This document shows, piece by piece, positions 33,284 to 41,102 of a DNA stretch of 64,000 nucleotides. Origin of the DNA: JACWAE01 sp963847595 (lineage in GTDB: Bacteria > Chloroflexota > Dehalococcoidia > SZUA-161); the NCBI GenBank assembly GCA_963847595.1, contig CAWKAJ010000002.1, forward strand, positions 434,001 through 498,000. Direction: 5' to 3'. Numbering within the stretch: position 1 is the first letter of the stretch; each line of letters opens with the position of its first letter. Made by a program: the position numbers and the translations under genes. The notes below the pieces were generated by a model. The model was not told the origin of the DNA and searched no databases. It saw only the letters and a list, made by a program, of their open reading frames with translations.

Positions 33284-35275
33284 TCAAACTCCTAATGGCA
33301 TCCGCCCCACTGCGGTGGCAATCACTTCTGTCTCAAGATAAATCTCATCTGGCCATCCACCACCGCCATGCACAGTGCGATCATGCTTATCAATGTGAAC
33401 GTCCACCAAGCTAGCACCAGCATGACTAGCCCGATCCTGAGCCAACTGGCGTGATACGTCCTGTGCGCATGCTACAGCGTCTTCTAAGCGCGGGAAGTCG
33501 CGCACTTCAAAGGGCAAATGCACTCGATAGGCTTCTGCGCCATTGAGTGGGCGGATCAGAATGCGCACGGTTTGCACCACTTCACCGGCCACCGCGCCGA
33601 CAGCATTGGCAATCTCTGCATGCTCGGGGATACAGAGATCAGCATGCAGTTGCGAAGCCACAGACGGGAGGTAGGTTGCTACTGGTGCGCCGATAGCAAC
33701 CAGGGGACATCGCAGGGCCAGCGCTACGGAGAAACCCCCTGTAGCATCGCTAGCCAACGCCCGCTCAATGAACAGTCGCCCTACATTGTCCTGGCTGCTT
33801 AGTATCAGCCCTCCCTCTTCGGCTAATGCACTGGCGATCACTGCGCGCCCAAGCTCCACCACGACTCGCCGCACAACCATCTCGCAGAATTGCTCCGCGC
33901 TGACGCCCAGTTGTGTGGCCCACAGGGCTGCGCCGAGTTCGGCAGCCTCTAGAGAGCCGCACCGATATTGACCCAGCACATGGACAGCATCTGTAGGTGT
34001 GAAGGCACTAGCGGCAACGAGGCCACGCTCTATCAGTTCCTCCAGGGAGCGTCGGTACAGGGGCGGGTACTTCACCTTGCCCAGTACCCGAGACAAAGGG
34101 ACTGGACCATCGCCGAGGATCCCCCAAATCTCCTGCTGGGTGGATGTGAGGTTGCCCTGCTCGATCCCTAGTGGCCGTTGCCGCATGATAAAACGTCCTG
34201 CGTCCTTATCTGCTGCACCCTTATCCACATGGTCTTGGGCTTGACATCGTAGCACATCCAGGGTCTCCCTGTACTGCATGGCCAGCTGGCTTAGGGGGAT
34301 TACTCGTCGCGGGCCGACGCACAAGCCGCTGTCCTCATTTTGCCAGACCTCGCTATCCCCACCCAGACCTGTGGTGTGGATATCAATGGCCTCCACCATG
34401 GTCTGCCAGTCACCCACCCAAGCTCCATTGAGGTTCAGGAATGGTTGACCGTTGCGCAAGGCGGCGATGTCGGTGGTGGTGCCACCCATATCGAGCACGA
34501 AGACGTCGTTCATATCAGACAGATAGCGCGCGCCGACCACACTTGCGGCGGGGCCGGACAAGATGGTCTCTACCGGCCGTTCCAGCGCCATCTTGGCATC
34601 AATGAGCGAGCCATCACCTTTGACGATCATCAGAGGAGCATGGATGCCTTGGCGGGCCAGCGTGTCACGAACGGCGAGAATCAGCTGTTGCAGCAAGGGG
34701 ATGAGACGGCTATTCAGAGCAACAGTGAAGGCCCGGCGTGGCGCGTGAAGGTGGGTGGTCAGTTCGTGTCCGCATGTCACCGGCAACCCGGTAAGGTCGC
34801 GGACCAATTGTCGTACCTGCAGCTCGTGCTTTGGGTTCCGAACGCCGAAGAACCCCGAAATGGCGAAAGCGGCTACGTGCTGTGCGTGGGCCAAGATGGC
34901 TTGACGCGCCGCATCAATGTCGAGGGGGGCCTGCTCCTCACCGGTAGAGGTGTGGCCGCCTGGGATGAACACGATTGCTCCCTTGGCAACGATCTTCTCG
35001 AACCCCATACCGCTCAGCAGGTCCGGGTCGTAGCCGATAAGTAGCAGGCAGATTGGGCTGCCCTGCCCTTCTACGATGGCGTTGGTAGCTAGTGTGGTGG
35101 ACAGGGATACTGCCCGGATATCCGGAGGCGGATCTGGCATGACTGCCTCCACAGCGCTCTGGATCCCCACAGACAGGTCATATTTGGTGGTCAGGGCCTT
35201 GGCCTTGCCAATGACGCCGCGTTTATCGTCCAGCAGCACGGCGTCGGTGTATGTGCCACCCGTATCGATGCCCAA
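33284..35275 (-). CDS. Hydantoinase/oxoprolinase-like ASKHA protein (HyuA family)
   Basis: A 663-aa protein with GIDTGGTYTDAVLLDD, STTLATNAIVEGQG and the later VLDMGGTTTDIAAL phosphate-binding loop, all typical of the HyuA/acetophenone carboxylase family. The listed TTG start cuts into the first beta strand; the frame is open upstream as ISILLG and an AGGAG lies 8-9 bp before an ATT at 35285-35287, so a non-canonical start is plausible. No HyuB partner is present. Its position between RACo and a MetH-activation-like gene suggests a role in corrinoid handling rather than hydantoin hydrolysis (inference). Confidence 0.8.
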   Translation of the reverse strand: MGIDTGGTYTDAVLLDDKRGVIGKAKALTTKYDLSVGIQSAVEAVMPDPPPDIRAVSLSTTLATNAIVEGQGSPICLLLIGYDPDLLSGMGFEKIVAKGAIVFIPGGHTSTGEEQAPLDIDAARQAILAHAQHVAAFAISGFFGVRNPKHELQVRQLVRDLTGLPVTCGHELTTHLHAPRRAFTVALNSRLIPLLQQLILAVRDTLARQGIHAPLMIVKGDGSLIDAKMALERPVETILSGPAASVVGARYLSDMNDVFVLDMGGTTTDIAALRNGQPFLNLNGAWVGDWQTMVEAIDIHTTGLGGDSEVWQNEDSGLCVGPRRVIPLSQLAMQYRETLDVLRCQAQDHVDKGAADKDAGRFIMRQRPLGIEQGNLTSTQQEIWGILGDGPVPLSRVLGKVKYPPLYRRSLEELIERGLVAASAFTPTDAVHVLGQYRCGSLEAAELGAALWATQLGVSAEQFCEMVVRRVVVELGRAVIASALAEEGGLILSSQDNVGRLFIERALASDATGGFSVALALRCPLVAIGAPVATYLPSVASQLHADLCIPEHAEIANAVGAVAGEVVQTVRILIRPLNGAEAYRVHLPFEVRDFPRLEDAVACAQDVSRQLAQDRASHAGASLVDVHIDKHDRTVHGGGGWPDEIYLETEVIATAVGRMPLGV

Positions 35276-35320
35276 GAGTATAGAAATAGTGTCTTCTCCT
35301 TTTTCCCTTATCTATCTCAT

Positions 35321-35989
35321 CTAATGTCGAAACTGGCAGGTGTATCGAAGCCTGCATAAATGGCAGGTCGAGCCCACGCATTTAGCCGTATAGTCAGGTC
35401 CAATGCCCACGAGTCCGGCTCCCGATTTCTTTGGTGACAGGATTCCGGCGTCGGTTATGGCCACACCTATCGCACTTAGGTCCAAGAGCTCACACAATGT
35501 TCTTTGTTCGTTTATTGTCCATCCGGCCAAGGACCCCGGCGACAGGGCACGGCTGATGCCCCAGCCCCGCCGGGCTGCCTCCTCCTCGACAATACGGCCG
35601 ATTGGCTCACCCGCGGCAACTAAGGCGATGACTCCTGCTGTGTCGAGCAGGTAGCCCTCGAAAAGCCTCCCTTCAGCCAGCAGTCTCTGTACTTGTTCTT
35701 CCAACGCCGGGCCGATAGTGCAGACGCTTACCAGTGCCTCACGAGCGGGGGCGAGCAGATCAGCGTGTGGCCCCAAATGGAGGAGCGCATCACCAACTTG
35801 AACCGTCTCGCTGTCAAGCGCCTGGACGGGGAACCATTCATAGACTATGGCCGGGGTAACCAGGCGTTGTGCCTCCTCTATGGCCCAATGAGCGAGTTCA
35901 TTGACTTTAGGCCGTTCAGCTGCCTGTCCCAGGTAGTGCAATAAATCGTCTACAGAGAGGACGGGATGAGGATCGGTGATTACTGGCAT
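35321..35989 (-). CDS. MetH activation-domain-like protein with C-terminal Cys cluster
   Basis: A 222-aa protein resembling the B12-dependent methionine synthase activation domain (the SAM-binding reactivation module): LVSVCTIGPALEEQVQRLLAEGRLFEGYLLDTAGVIALVAAGEPIGRIVEEEAARRGWGISRALSPGSLAGWTINEQRTL. The C-terminus carries C204, C209, C212 and C218 (CVGSTCHLCRLRYTC), possibly an Fe-S site that MetH itself lacks. Stand-alone versions of this domain occur in corrinoid methyltransferase clusters and may help reductive methylation or reactivation of the cobalt. It lies just upstream of the HyuA-like gene. Confidence 0.8.
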   Translation of the reverse strand: MPVITDPHPVLSVDDLLHYLGQAAERPKVNELAHWAIEEAQRLVTPAIVYEWFPVQALDSETVQVGDALLHLGPHADLLAPAREALVSVCTIGPALEEQVQRLLAEGRLFEGYLLDTAGVIALVAAGEPIGRIVEEEAARRGWGISRALSPGSLAGWTINEQRTLCELLDLSAIGVAITDAGILSPKKSGAGLVGIGPDYTAKCVGSTCHLCRLRYTCQFRH

Positions 35990-36057
35990 TCACATTTCTC
36001 ACTTGGCGCCTTGCATTATAACTGGAGCCGTACTTTGAGTTCAGGCCTGATAGCACA

Positions 36058-36438
36058 CTATCCCGGCCCCTCAGGCGTGACATGTCTTTCGAGCCCTTCC
36101 CGGACCGCTCTCTCGACACTTTCTTGCTCAACTCCATAGACGATGACATTAATCGTCAACTTCGCGCTTGCGATTTCGTGGGTCAGTTCCCCTTTGTATC
36201 GGGCTTTCTCCTCAAACGAGGTAATGCTGAAAAAGAGATGGTCATTTCCTTCAACCTCCAGCAGCCCCTTGATGTGGCCAATCAGCTTGCAGCCATCACG
36301 TTGAAGGGCGCAGGTCAGTTCTGATATAAAAGCATCTATTCTGCCAAGTAATTCACTAGCCGAGAGGGGGACTTCAAATTTCAGGCCCGCTTCCTGGGCA
36401 TAAACCGTTGGATGCACTTCATGCCCTACATGGCTCAT
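36058..36438 (-). CDS. Small hypothetical protein coupled to the CobW-type GTPase
   Basis: A 126-aa soluble protein beginning MSHVGHEVHPTVYAQEAG, with His-rich N-terminus and a central SITSFEEKARYKGELTHE strand region. No firm family. Its start overlaps the stop of the CobW-type GTPase by 4 bp, so the two are coupled. The N-terminal HVGHEVH motif could bind metal. It may be the client or adaptor of the GTPase. Confidence 0.65.
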   Translation of the reverse strand: MSHVGHEVHPTVYAQEAGLKFEVPLSASELLGRIDAFISELTCALQRDGCKLIGHIKGLLEVEGNDHLFFSITSFEEKARYKGELTHEIASAKLTINVIVYGVEQESVERAVREGLERHVTPEGPG

Positions 36439-37034
36439 TGTAGCTCCCTAACCAGCTCCATAACAAGAGGTTCCAGGTTGATCCTCTTCTCCGCCGAGAT
36501 GGACACTACCCTGGCCTGGGGGTTCAACTGATTGACGTTCTTGCTAATAAGGTCGATATTGGCTCCCTCGACTACATCGATCTTGTTGATGGCCACGATG
36601 TCCGCTGACTGGATCTGGGCTGTAAGCAGGGGGGTTAACATCTCGTACAACATCTCGTAGCGGGTGGCGTCCAAAAGCGTGAGTACCATGATGTCCGTGA
36701 CCATCGGTGCATACCTCCGCACAGCGGTCACCACATCGCCCGGCGACGCCAAACCCGTGGGCTCGATGATTGTCAAATCCGTCTGGAAGAGCCGTTCGAC
36801 CTTTTCCAGCGTCGAAACCAAATCGACAGACAGGGTACAACAAATACAACCGCCGAAGAGCTCCTGTACTTGCAGCCCTTCCTGACGGAGATACTTGCCG
36901 TCGATCCCTATCTCACCTATCTCATTTTCTATTATCGCTATCTTTTGCGAAGCAGCCGTCAGCCTCCGGGCGACTTCCAGCAGCAGCGTTGTCTTGCCCG
37001 AACCAAGAAAGCCGGCGATGACTAGCAGCTTCAT
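36435..37034 (-). CDS. CobW/COG0523-family GTP-dependent metallochaperone
   Basis: A 199-aa compact G3E GTPase. Walker A GFLGSGKT (8-15), IENEIGEIGIDG switch region, the metal-binding GGCICC (C63, C65, C66), IIEPTGLASP and the guanine motif NKID (150-153). It lacks the long C-terminal CobW domain, resembling minimal HypB/UreG-like forms. It probably delivers a metal ion or cobalamin to a neighbouring enzyme: zinc for the methyltransferases or cobalt/B12 for the corrinoid proteins. It overlaps methyltransferase I gene 1 by 4 bp. Confidence 0.88.
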   Translation of the reverse strand: MKLLVIAGFLGSGKTTLLLEVARRLTAASQKIAIIENEIGEIGIDGKYLRQEGLQVQELFGGCICCTLSVDLVSTLEKVERLFQTDLTIIEPTGLASPGDVVTAVRRYAPMVTDIMVLTLLDATRYEMLYEMLTPLLTAQIQSADIVAINKIDVVEGANIDLISKNVNQLNPQARVVSISAEKRINLEPLVMELVRELQ

Positions 37035-38197
37035 CTCTTAGATAACTCGTAATTCCTGCCCGTTTGGATCATAGCCCTCCAGTTATCTAGTTTGACGGCG
37101 GTGGGCATCTCGCAGCCGGTGCTCAGGATAAACCCACCATCGCCGCCGACTTCGTCGATCAGTTTTTTGCAGTAGGCCTCCACATCTTCCGGCTTGCCCA
37201 GGGACATCAATGCGGGAGGTACGTCGCCAGCCAGGCACAAGTGACCTCGCAACACCTCTTTAGCGGCAAAGATATTGGTGGTGCTATCCAGAGCAAGAAT
37301 AGCCGAGCTGCGAGGCAGACGCTTGAAATAGGGAATATTCTTGTCCCAATTCTGGTCCAGGTGGAACCAGGTAACGATACCTTCGGACCAAAGGGCGTCC
37401 ACTATTTCCTGTGTGTACGGCCACCAGAACCGCTCGAATATCGGCAGGGGGAAGAAAAAGCCCTCGGCTCGCTCCTCGGCCGTGAAAGAGAGCTTGAAGC
37501 CCAAGGCCTGGCAGGCAGGGATAATTTGCTCAATATACTCACGGGTCACTACCTTCAGTGCCTTCTCCACCAGCGTCGGGTGGTAGCGCAGGTCTTCCAT
37601 GAATCTCACCATAGAGCGGGCCATAGAAAATCTGAAGAAGGGATGAAGAGGGCTTGCATTGACAGGATATAGGGTGACAACTCCTCGTTTCTTCCACCTA
37701 TCAAGCGCCCTAAAGAAGCTCGCTGCCCCCTCCTCCTGGGCCTTGGCCGCATCCTCCGGAGTTATGTCCATGATGCGGAACTGGTAATCCTCGTCCATAA
37801 ATCTCTGCCAACCTATCTCAGCGATGGTGTCGTAGTCTTTCAGTGTCATGACCTCCTGCTCAAACGCCTGGGCTGTATAGTTGTCGGGCAAGTCCACACC
37901 TGGAAACTTAAACCTAACCCCCATGGCCCGGACCATTCCTACCTTTACCACCATAGGATTACCCTGGGCCATACTGGTCAGGTCCAGGTCCCATCCCCCG
38001 GTATAATCCCACACCTTGTCGATGGAGGCCCATTGTTTGTCTTCATCCGTACTTGCGTACCATTCCGCCACGGTCAAACCGGTGACCTGGGCAAAGGCTG
38101 CTGAGGCCAAGATATCGATAGGGACCCGATCCGGTTTCTCCAGGCGGACTGCGGCCCACACTCTTTCTTCAGAGGTCATAGTTTCTCTTCTAGCCAT
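37031..38197 (-). CDS. Uroporphyrinogen decarboxylase-fold methyltransferase I, copy 1 (MtvB/MtaA-like)
   Basis: A 388-aa URO-D-fold protein. The zinc site of corrinoid methyltransferases is visible as H319-x-C321 (GHLCLAGDV) and C362 (STGCEMP). There are no heme-biosynthesis neighbours, and a corrinoid protein gene lies 4 bp upstream, so it is a methyltransferase rather than HemE. By analogy with MtvB it would transfer a methyl group from a methoxylated or other methylated substrate to the corrinoid protein. It is about 85% identical to copy 2. Confidence 0.88.
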   Translation of the reverse strand: MARRETMTSEERVWAAVRLEKPDRVPIDILASAAFAQVTGLTVAEWYASTDEDKQWASIDKVWDYTGGWDLDLTSMAQGNPMVVKVGMVRAMGVRFKFPGVDLPDNYTAQAFEQEVMTLKDYDTIAEIGWQRFMDEDYQFRIMDITPEDAAKAQEEGAASFFRALDRWKKRGVVTLYPVNASPLHPFFRFSMARSMVRFMEDLRYHPTLVEKALKVVTREYIEQIIPACQALGFKLSFTAEERAEGFFFPLPIFERFWWPYTQEIVDALWSEGIVTWFHLDQNWDKNIPYFKRLPRSSAILALDSTTNIFAAKEVLRGHLCLAGDVPPALMSLGKPEDVEAYCKKLIDEVGGDGGFILSTGCEMPTAVKLDNWRAMIQTGRNYELSKR

Positions 38198-38201
38198 TTT
38201 T

Positions 38202-38834
38202 CTACTTCCCTCCCATCGATTTCATGCAGTACGCTACACCCTCCATTGCGTCCGTGGTCTGGAAGTCAGCCCCAATGTACTCTTTGACCATAGGAGTCGA
38301 TATACCTCCTCCAACCATGAGCTTAAATTGTTTTCTCAGGCCAGCCTCTTCAAGCATCTCGGAGGCTTCCTTCATGGCGGCGAAGACGGAGGTAATCAGC
38401 GCTGAGAAGCCGACAAAATCGGGCTTGACCTCCTTCACCTTATCAACCACCAGCTGCGGGGCCACGTCCACTCCCAGGTTGTACACCTCAAACCCCTGGG
38501 CCTTGCACAGCGCGGCAAACAGGTCCTTGCCCAGGTAGTGGATGTCGCCTCTCAGAGTAGCCACCAGCACCTTACCCCGGGGCTTGGATGGGCGCGTCTT
38601 AGCCAAATATGGGTCTAGGATCTCTACCACCCCCTTGAAAAGCTCGGCGGACATCATTAATTCGGAGAGAAAGTACTCCCCTTTCTGGTACCGTTCGCCG
38701 ACTATGATCATACCCCTGCGGCACTCGTCAAGAAGGTGAAGCGGGTTTTCACCTTTCTCACACCTACGCTTCACCATGTCGAGGGCCTCATCTCTATTAA
38801 GCTCCACGATAGCCATAGCCAAGTCTTCAGACAT
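38202..38834 (-). CDS. Corrinoid protein, copy 1 (MtvC/MtbC-like)
   Basis: A 210-aa methyl carrier. Residues 1-80 are the helical cap domain. The cobalamin domain contains D97-x-H99-x-x-G102 (GDIHYLG) with His as lower cobalt ligand, then FVGFSALITSVF and VGGGISTP. It shuttles the methyl group from methyltransferase I to the methyl-THF methyltransferase and is reactivated by RACo. Only two residues of 210 differ from copy 2. An AAAAGGGG ribosome site precedes the ATG. Confidence 0.92.
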   Translation of the reverse strand: MSEDLAMAIVELNRDEALDMVKRRCEKGENPLHLLDECRRGMIIVGERYQKGEYFLSELMMSAELFKGVVEILDPYLAKTRPSKPRGKVLVATLRGDIHYLGKDLFAALCKAQGFEVYNLGVDVAPQLVVDKVKEVKPDFVGFSALITSVFAAMKEASEMLEEAGLRKQFKLMVGGGISTPMVKEYIGADFQTTDAMEGVAYCMKSMGGK

Positions 38835-38897
38835 CCCCTTTTCTCCTTTCTAGATCACAAATTACTTCAGCTACCCAACCAATGAAAATTAATCGCT

Positions 38898-38951
38898 ATT
38901 ATGCAGTCTGATGAGCCTGTGAAACAAGGGTGTTGGCGATGATTAGCAACT
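38898..38951 (-). pseudogene. Remnant of the CobW GTPase gene start at the duplication junction
   Basis: The bases GGCGATGATTAGCAACTTCA (38935-38954) correspond to the first codons of the CobW gene (GGCGATGACTAGCAGCTTCA at 37016-37035), standing in the same position relative to methyltransferase copy 2. Further into the gene the similarity is lost. It marks the boundary of the tandem duplication. Confidence 0.6.
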
Positions 38952-40118
38952 TCATCTCTTAGAGAACTCGTAGTTCTTGGCTGTTTGGATCATAGCCCTC
39001 CAGTTATCGAGCTTGACGGCGGTGGGCATCTCGCAGCCGGTGCCCAGGATATACCCACCATCGCCGCCGACTTCGTCGATCAGTTTTTTGCAGTAGGCCT
39101 CCATATCTTCCGTCTTGCCCAGGCACATCAATGCGGGAGGTACGTCGCCAGCCAGGCACAAGTGACCTCGCAACACCTTTTTAGCTTCAATGATATTGGT
39201 GATGCTATCCAGAGCAAGAATCGCCGAGCCGCGAGGCAGTCGCTTGAAATAGGGCATATTCTTGTCCCAATTCAGGTCCAGGTGGAACCAGGTAACGATA
39301 CCTTCGGACCAAAGGGCATCCACTATTTCCTGTGTGTACGGCCACCAGAAGCGCTCGAATACCGGCAGGGGGAAGAAGTGGGCCTCGGCTCGCTCCTCGG
39401 CCGTGAAAGAGAGCTTGAAGCCCAAGGCCTGGCAGGCAGGGATAATTTGCTCAATATACTCACGGGTCGCTGTCTTCAGGGCCTTCTCCACCAGCGCCGG
39501 GTGGTAGCGCAGGTCTTCCATGAATCTCACCATAGAGCGGCCTACAGAAAACCTGAAGAAGGGATGAAGAGGGCATGAGTTGACAGGATATAGGGTGACA
39601 ACTCCTCGTTTCTTCCACCTCTCAAGCCCCCTAAAGAAGCTCGCTGCTCCCTCCTCCATGGCCTTGGCCACATCCGCCGGAGTTATGTCCATGATGCGGA
39701 ACTGGTAATCCTCGTCCAGAAACCTCTGCCAACCTATATCAGCGATGGTGTCGTAGTCTTTCAGTGTCATGACCTCCTGCTCAAACGCCTGGGCTGTATA
39801 GTTCGGGGGCAAATCCTCACCTGGAAATTTCATCCTAACCCCCATGGCCCGGACCATTCCTATTTTTAACGCCATAGGACTACCCTGGGCGATACTGGAC
39901 AGGTCCATGTCCCATCCCCCGGTATAATCCCACACCTTGTCGATGACGGCCCATGCTTTGTCTTCACTCGTATTTGCGTAATAGTCCGCCACGGTGTGAC
40001 CGGTGGCCTTGAAACAGGCTGCTGAGGCCAAGATATTGACAGGGACCCGATCCGGTTTCTGCAGGCGGATGGCGGCCCACACTCTTTCTTCAGGGGTCAT
40101 AGTTTCTCTTCTAGCCAT
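38952..40118 (-). CDS. Uroporphyrinogen decarboxylase-fold methyltransferase I, copy 2
   Basis: A 388-aa paralogue of the protein at 37031-38197, with the same H-x-C...C zinc signature (GHLCLAGDV and GTGCEMP). About 57 substitutions are spread over the protein, including several in the N-terminal half (for example FAQVTGLTV versus CFKATGHTV) where substrate specificity could differ. It is paired with its own corrinoid gene 2 bp upstream. The duplicate may have diverged to accept a different methyl donor. Confidence 0.88.
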   Translation of the reverse strand: MARRETMTPEERVWAAIRLQKPDRVPVNILASAACFKATGHTVADYYANTSEDKAWAVIDKVWDYTGGWDMDLSSIAQGSPMALKIGMVRAMGVRMKFPGEDLPPNYTAQAFEQEVMTLKDYDTIADIGWQRFLDEDYQFRIMDITPADVAKAMEEGAASFFRGLERWKKRGVVTLYPVNSCPLHPFFRFSVGRSMVRFMEDLRYHPALVEKALKTATREYIEQIIPACQALGFKLSFTAEERAEAHFFPLPVFERFWWPYTQEIVDALWSEGIVTWFHLDLNWDKNMPYFKRLPRGSAILALDSITNIIEAKKVLRGHLCLAGDVPPALMCLGKTEDMEAYCKKLIDEVGGDGGYILGTGCEMPTAVKLDNWRAMIQTAKNYEFSKR

Positions 40119-40120
40119 TT

Positions 40121-40753
40121 TTACTTCCCTCCCATCGATTTCATGCAGTACGCTACACCCTCCATTGCGTCCGTGGTCTGGAAGTCAGCCCCAATGTACT
40201 CTTTAACCATAGGAGTCGATATGCCTCCTCCAACCATGAGCTTAAATTGTTTTCTCAGGCCAGCCTCTTCAAGCATCTCGGAGGCTTCCTTCATGGCGGC
40301 GAAGACGGAGGTAATCAGCGCTGAGAAGCCGACAAAATCGGGCTTGACCTCCTTCACCTTATCAACCACCAGCTGCGGGGCCACGTCCACTCCCAGGTTG
40401 TACACCTCAAACCCCTGGGCCTTGCACAGCGCGGCAAACAGGTCCTTGCCCAAGTAGTGGATGTCGCCTCTCAGAGTAGCCACCAGCACCTTACCCCGGG
40501 GCTTGGATGGGCGCGTCTTAGCCAAATATGGGTCTAGGATCTCTACCACCCCCTTGAAAAGCTCGGCGGACATCATTAATTCGGAGAGAAAGTACTCCCC
40601 TTTCTGGTACCGTTCGCCGACTATGATCATACCCCTGCGGCACTCGTCAAGAAGGTGAAGCGGGTTTTCACCTTTCTTACATCTCCTCTTCACCATGTCG
40701 AGGGCCTCATCTCTATTAAGCTCTACGATAGCCATACCCAAATCTTCGGACAT
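40121..40753 (-). CDS. Corrinoid protein, copy 2
   Basis: A 210-aa protein nearly identical to copy 1 (differences at residues 5 and 26). The ATG at 40753 follows AAAAGGGG in the same context as copy 1; an upstream in-frame ATG would add 23 unrelated residues. It has the same D-x-H-x-x-G cobalamin ligand motif. Conservation at DNA level is much higher than for the paired methyltransferases, indicating gene conversion or strong constraint to interact with the shared RACo and methyl-THF methyltransferase. Confidence 0.92.
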   Translation of the reverse strand: MSEDLGMAIVELNRDEALDMVKRRCKKGENPLHLLDECRRGMIIVGERYQKGEYFLSELMMSAELFKGVVEILDPYLAKTRPSKPRGKVLVATLRGDIHYLGKDLFAALCKAQGFEVYNLGVDVAPQLVVDKVKEVKPDFVGFSALITSVFAAMKEASEMLEEAGLRKQFKLMVGGGISTPMVKEYIGADFQTTDAMEGVAYCMKSMGGK

Positions 40754-41102
40754 CCCCTTTTCTCCTTTCCGATCACAAATTACTTCAGCCACCCAATGCC
40801 AATAGTGATCACACCTTTTCATCTCCTTTCCAGATTTGGCTAGTCTTGTTCATGAAGATCTAATTGTGCGCTCTCGGAAGACGGTTCTGAATTAAGTCAA
40901 GGTATCTGATCGCTGGGTCAACTGACACACTGATTTTTACTATTTCACAACACCAGAAATCAATTGCTACAGGAATCTACCCATTAACTTAGCGAAAGGT
41001 AAAGGCAAGAACAAGGCCCAAAAGAGCTATGAGAGGAGCTATTATGGGAACAAAGTTTGACTCAGGCAAGCCATAGGATGTGAAATAGAAGATTCCGTTA
41101 GA

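Noticed and set aside
37031..40118. HemE (uroporphyrinogen decarboxylase) assignment for the two 388-aa proteins
   Set aside because: They have the H-x-C...C zinc motif of corrinoid methyltransferases and are each paired with a corrinoid protein gene; no heme genes are nearby.
40989..41069. 26-aa hydrophobic minus-strand frame after the MalT-like gene (NFVPIIAPLIALLGLVLAFTF)
   Set aside because: It looks like one membrane helix but has only a TTG start and no ribosome binding site; the 280-bp gap may hold a remnant, not a supported gene.
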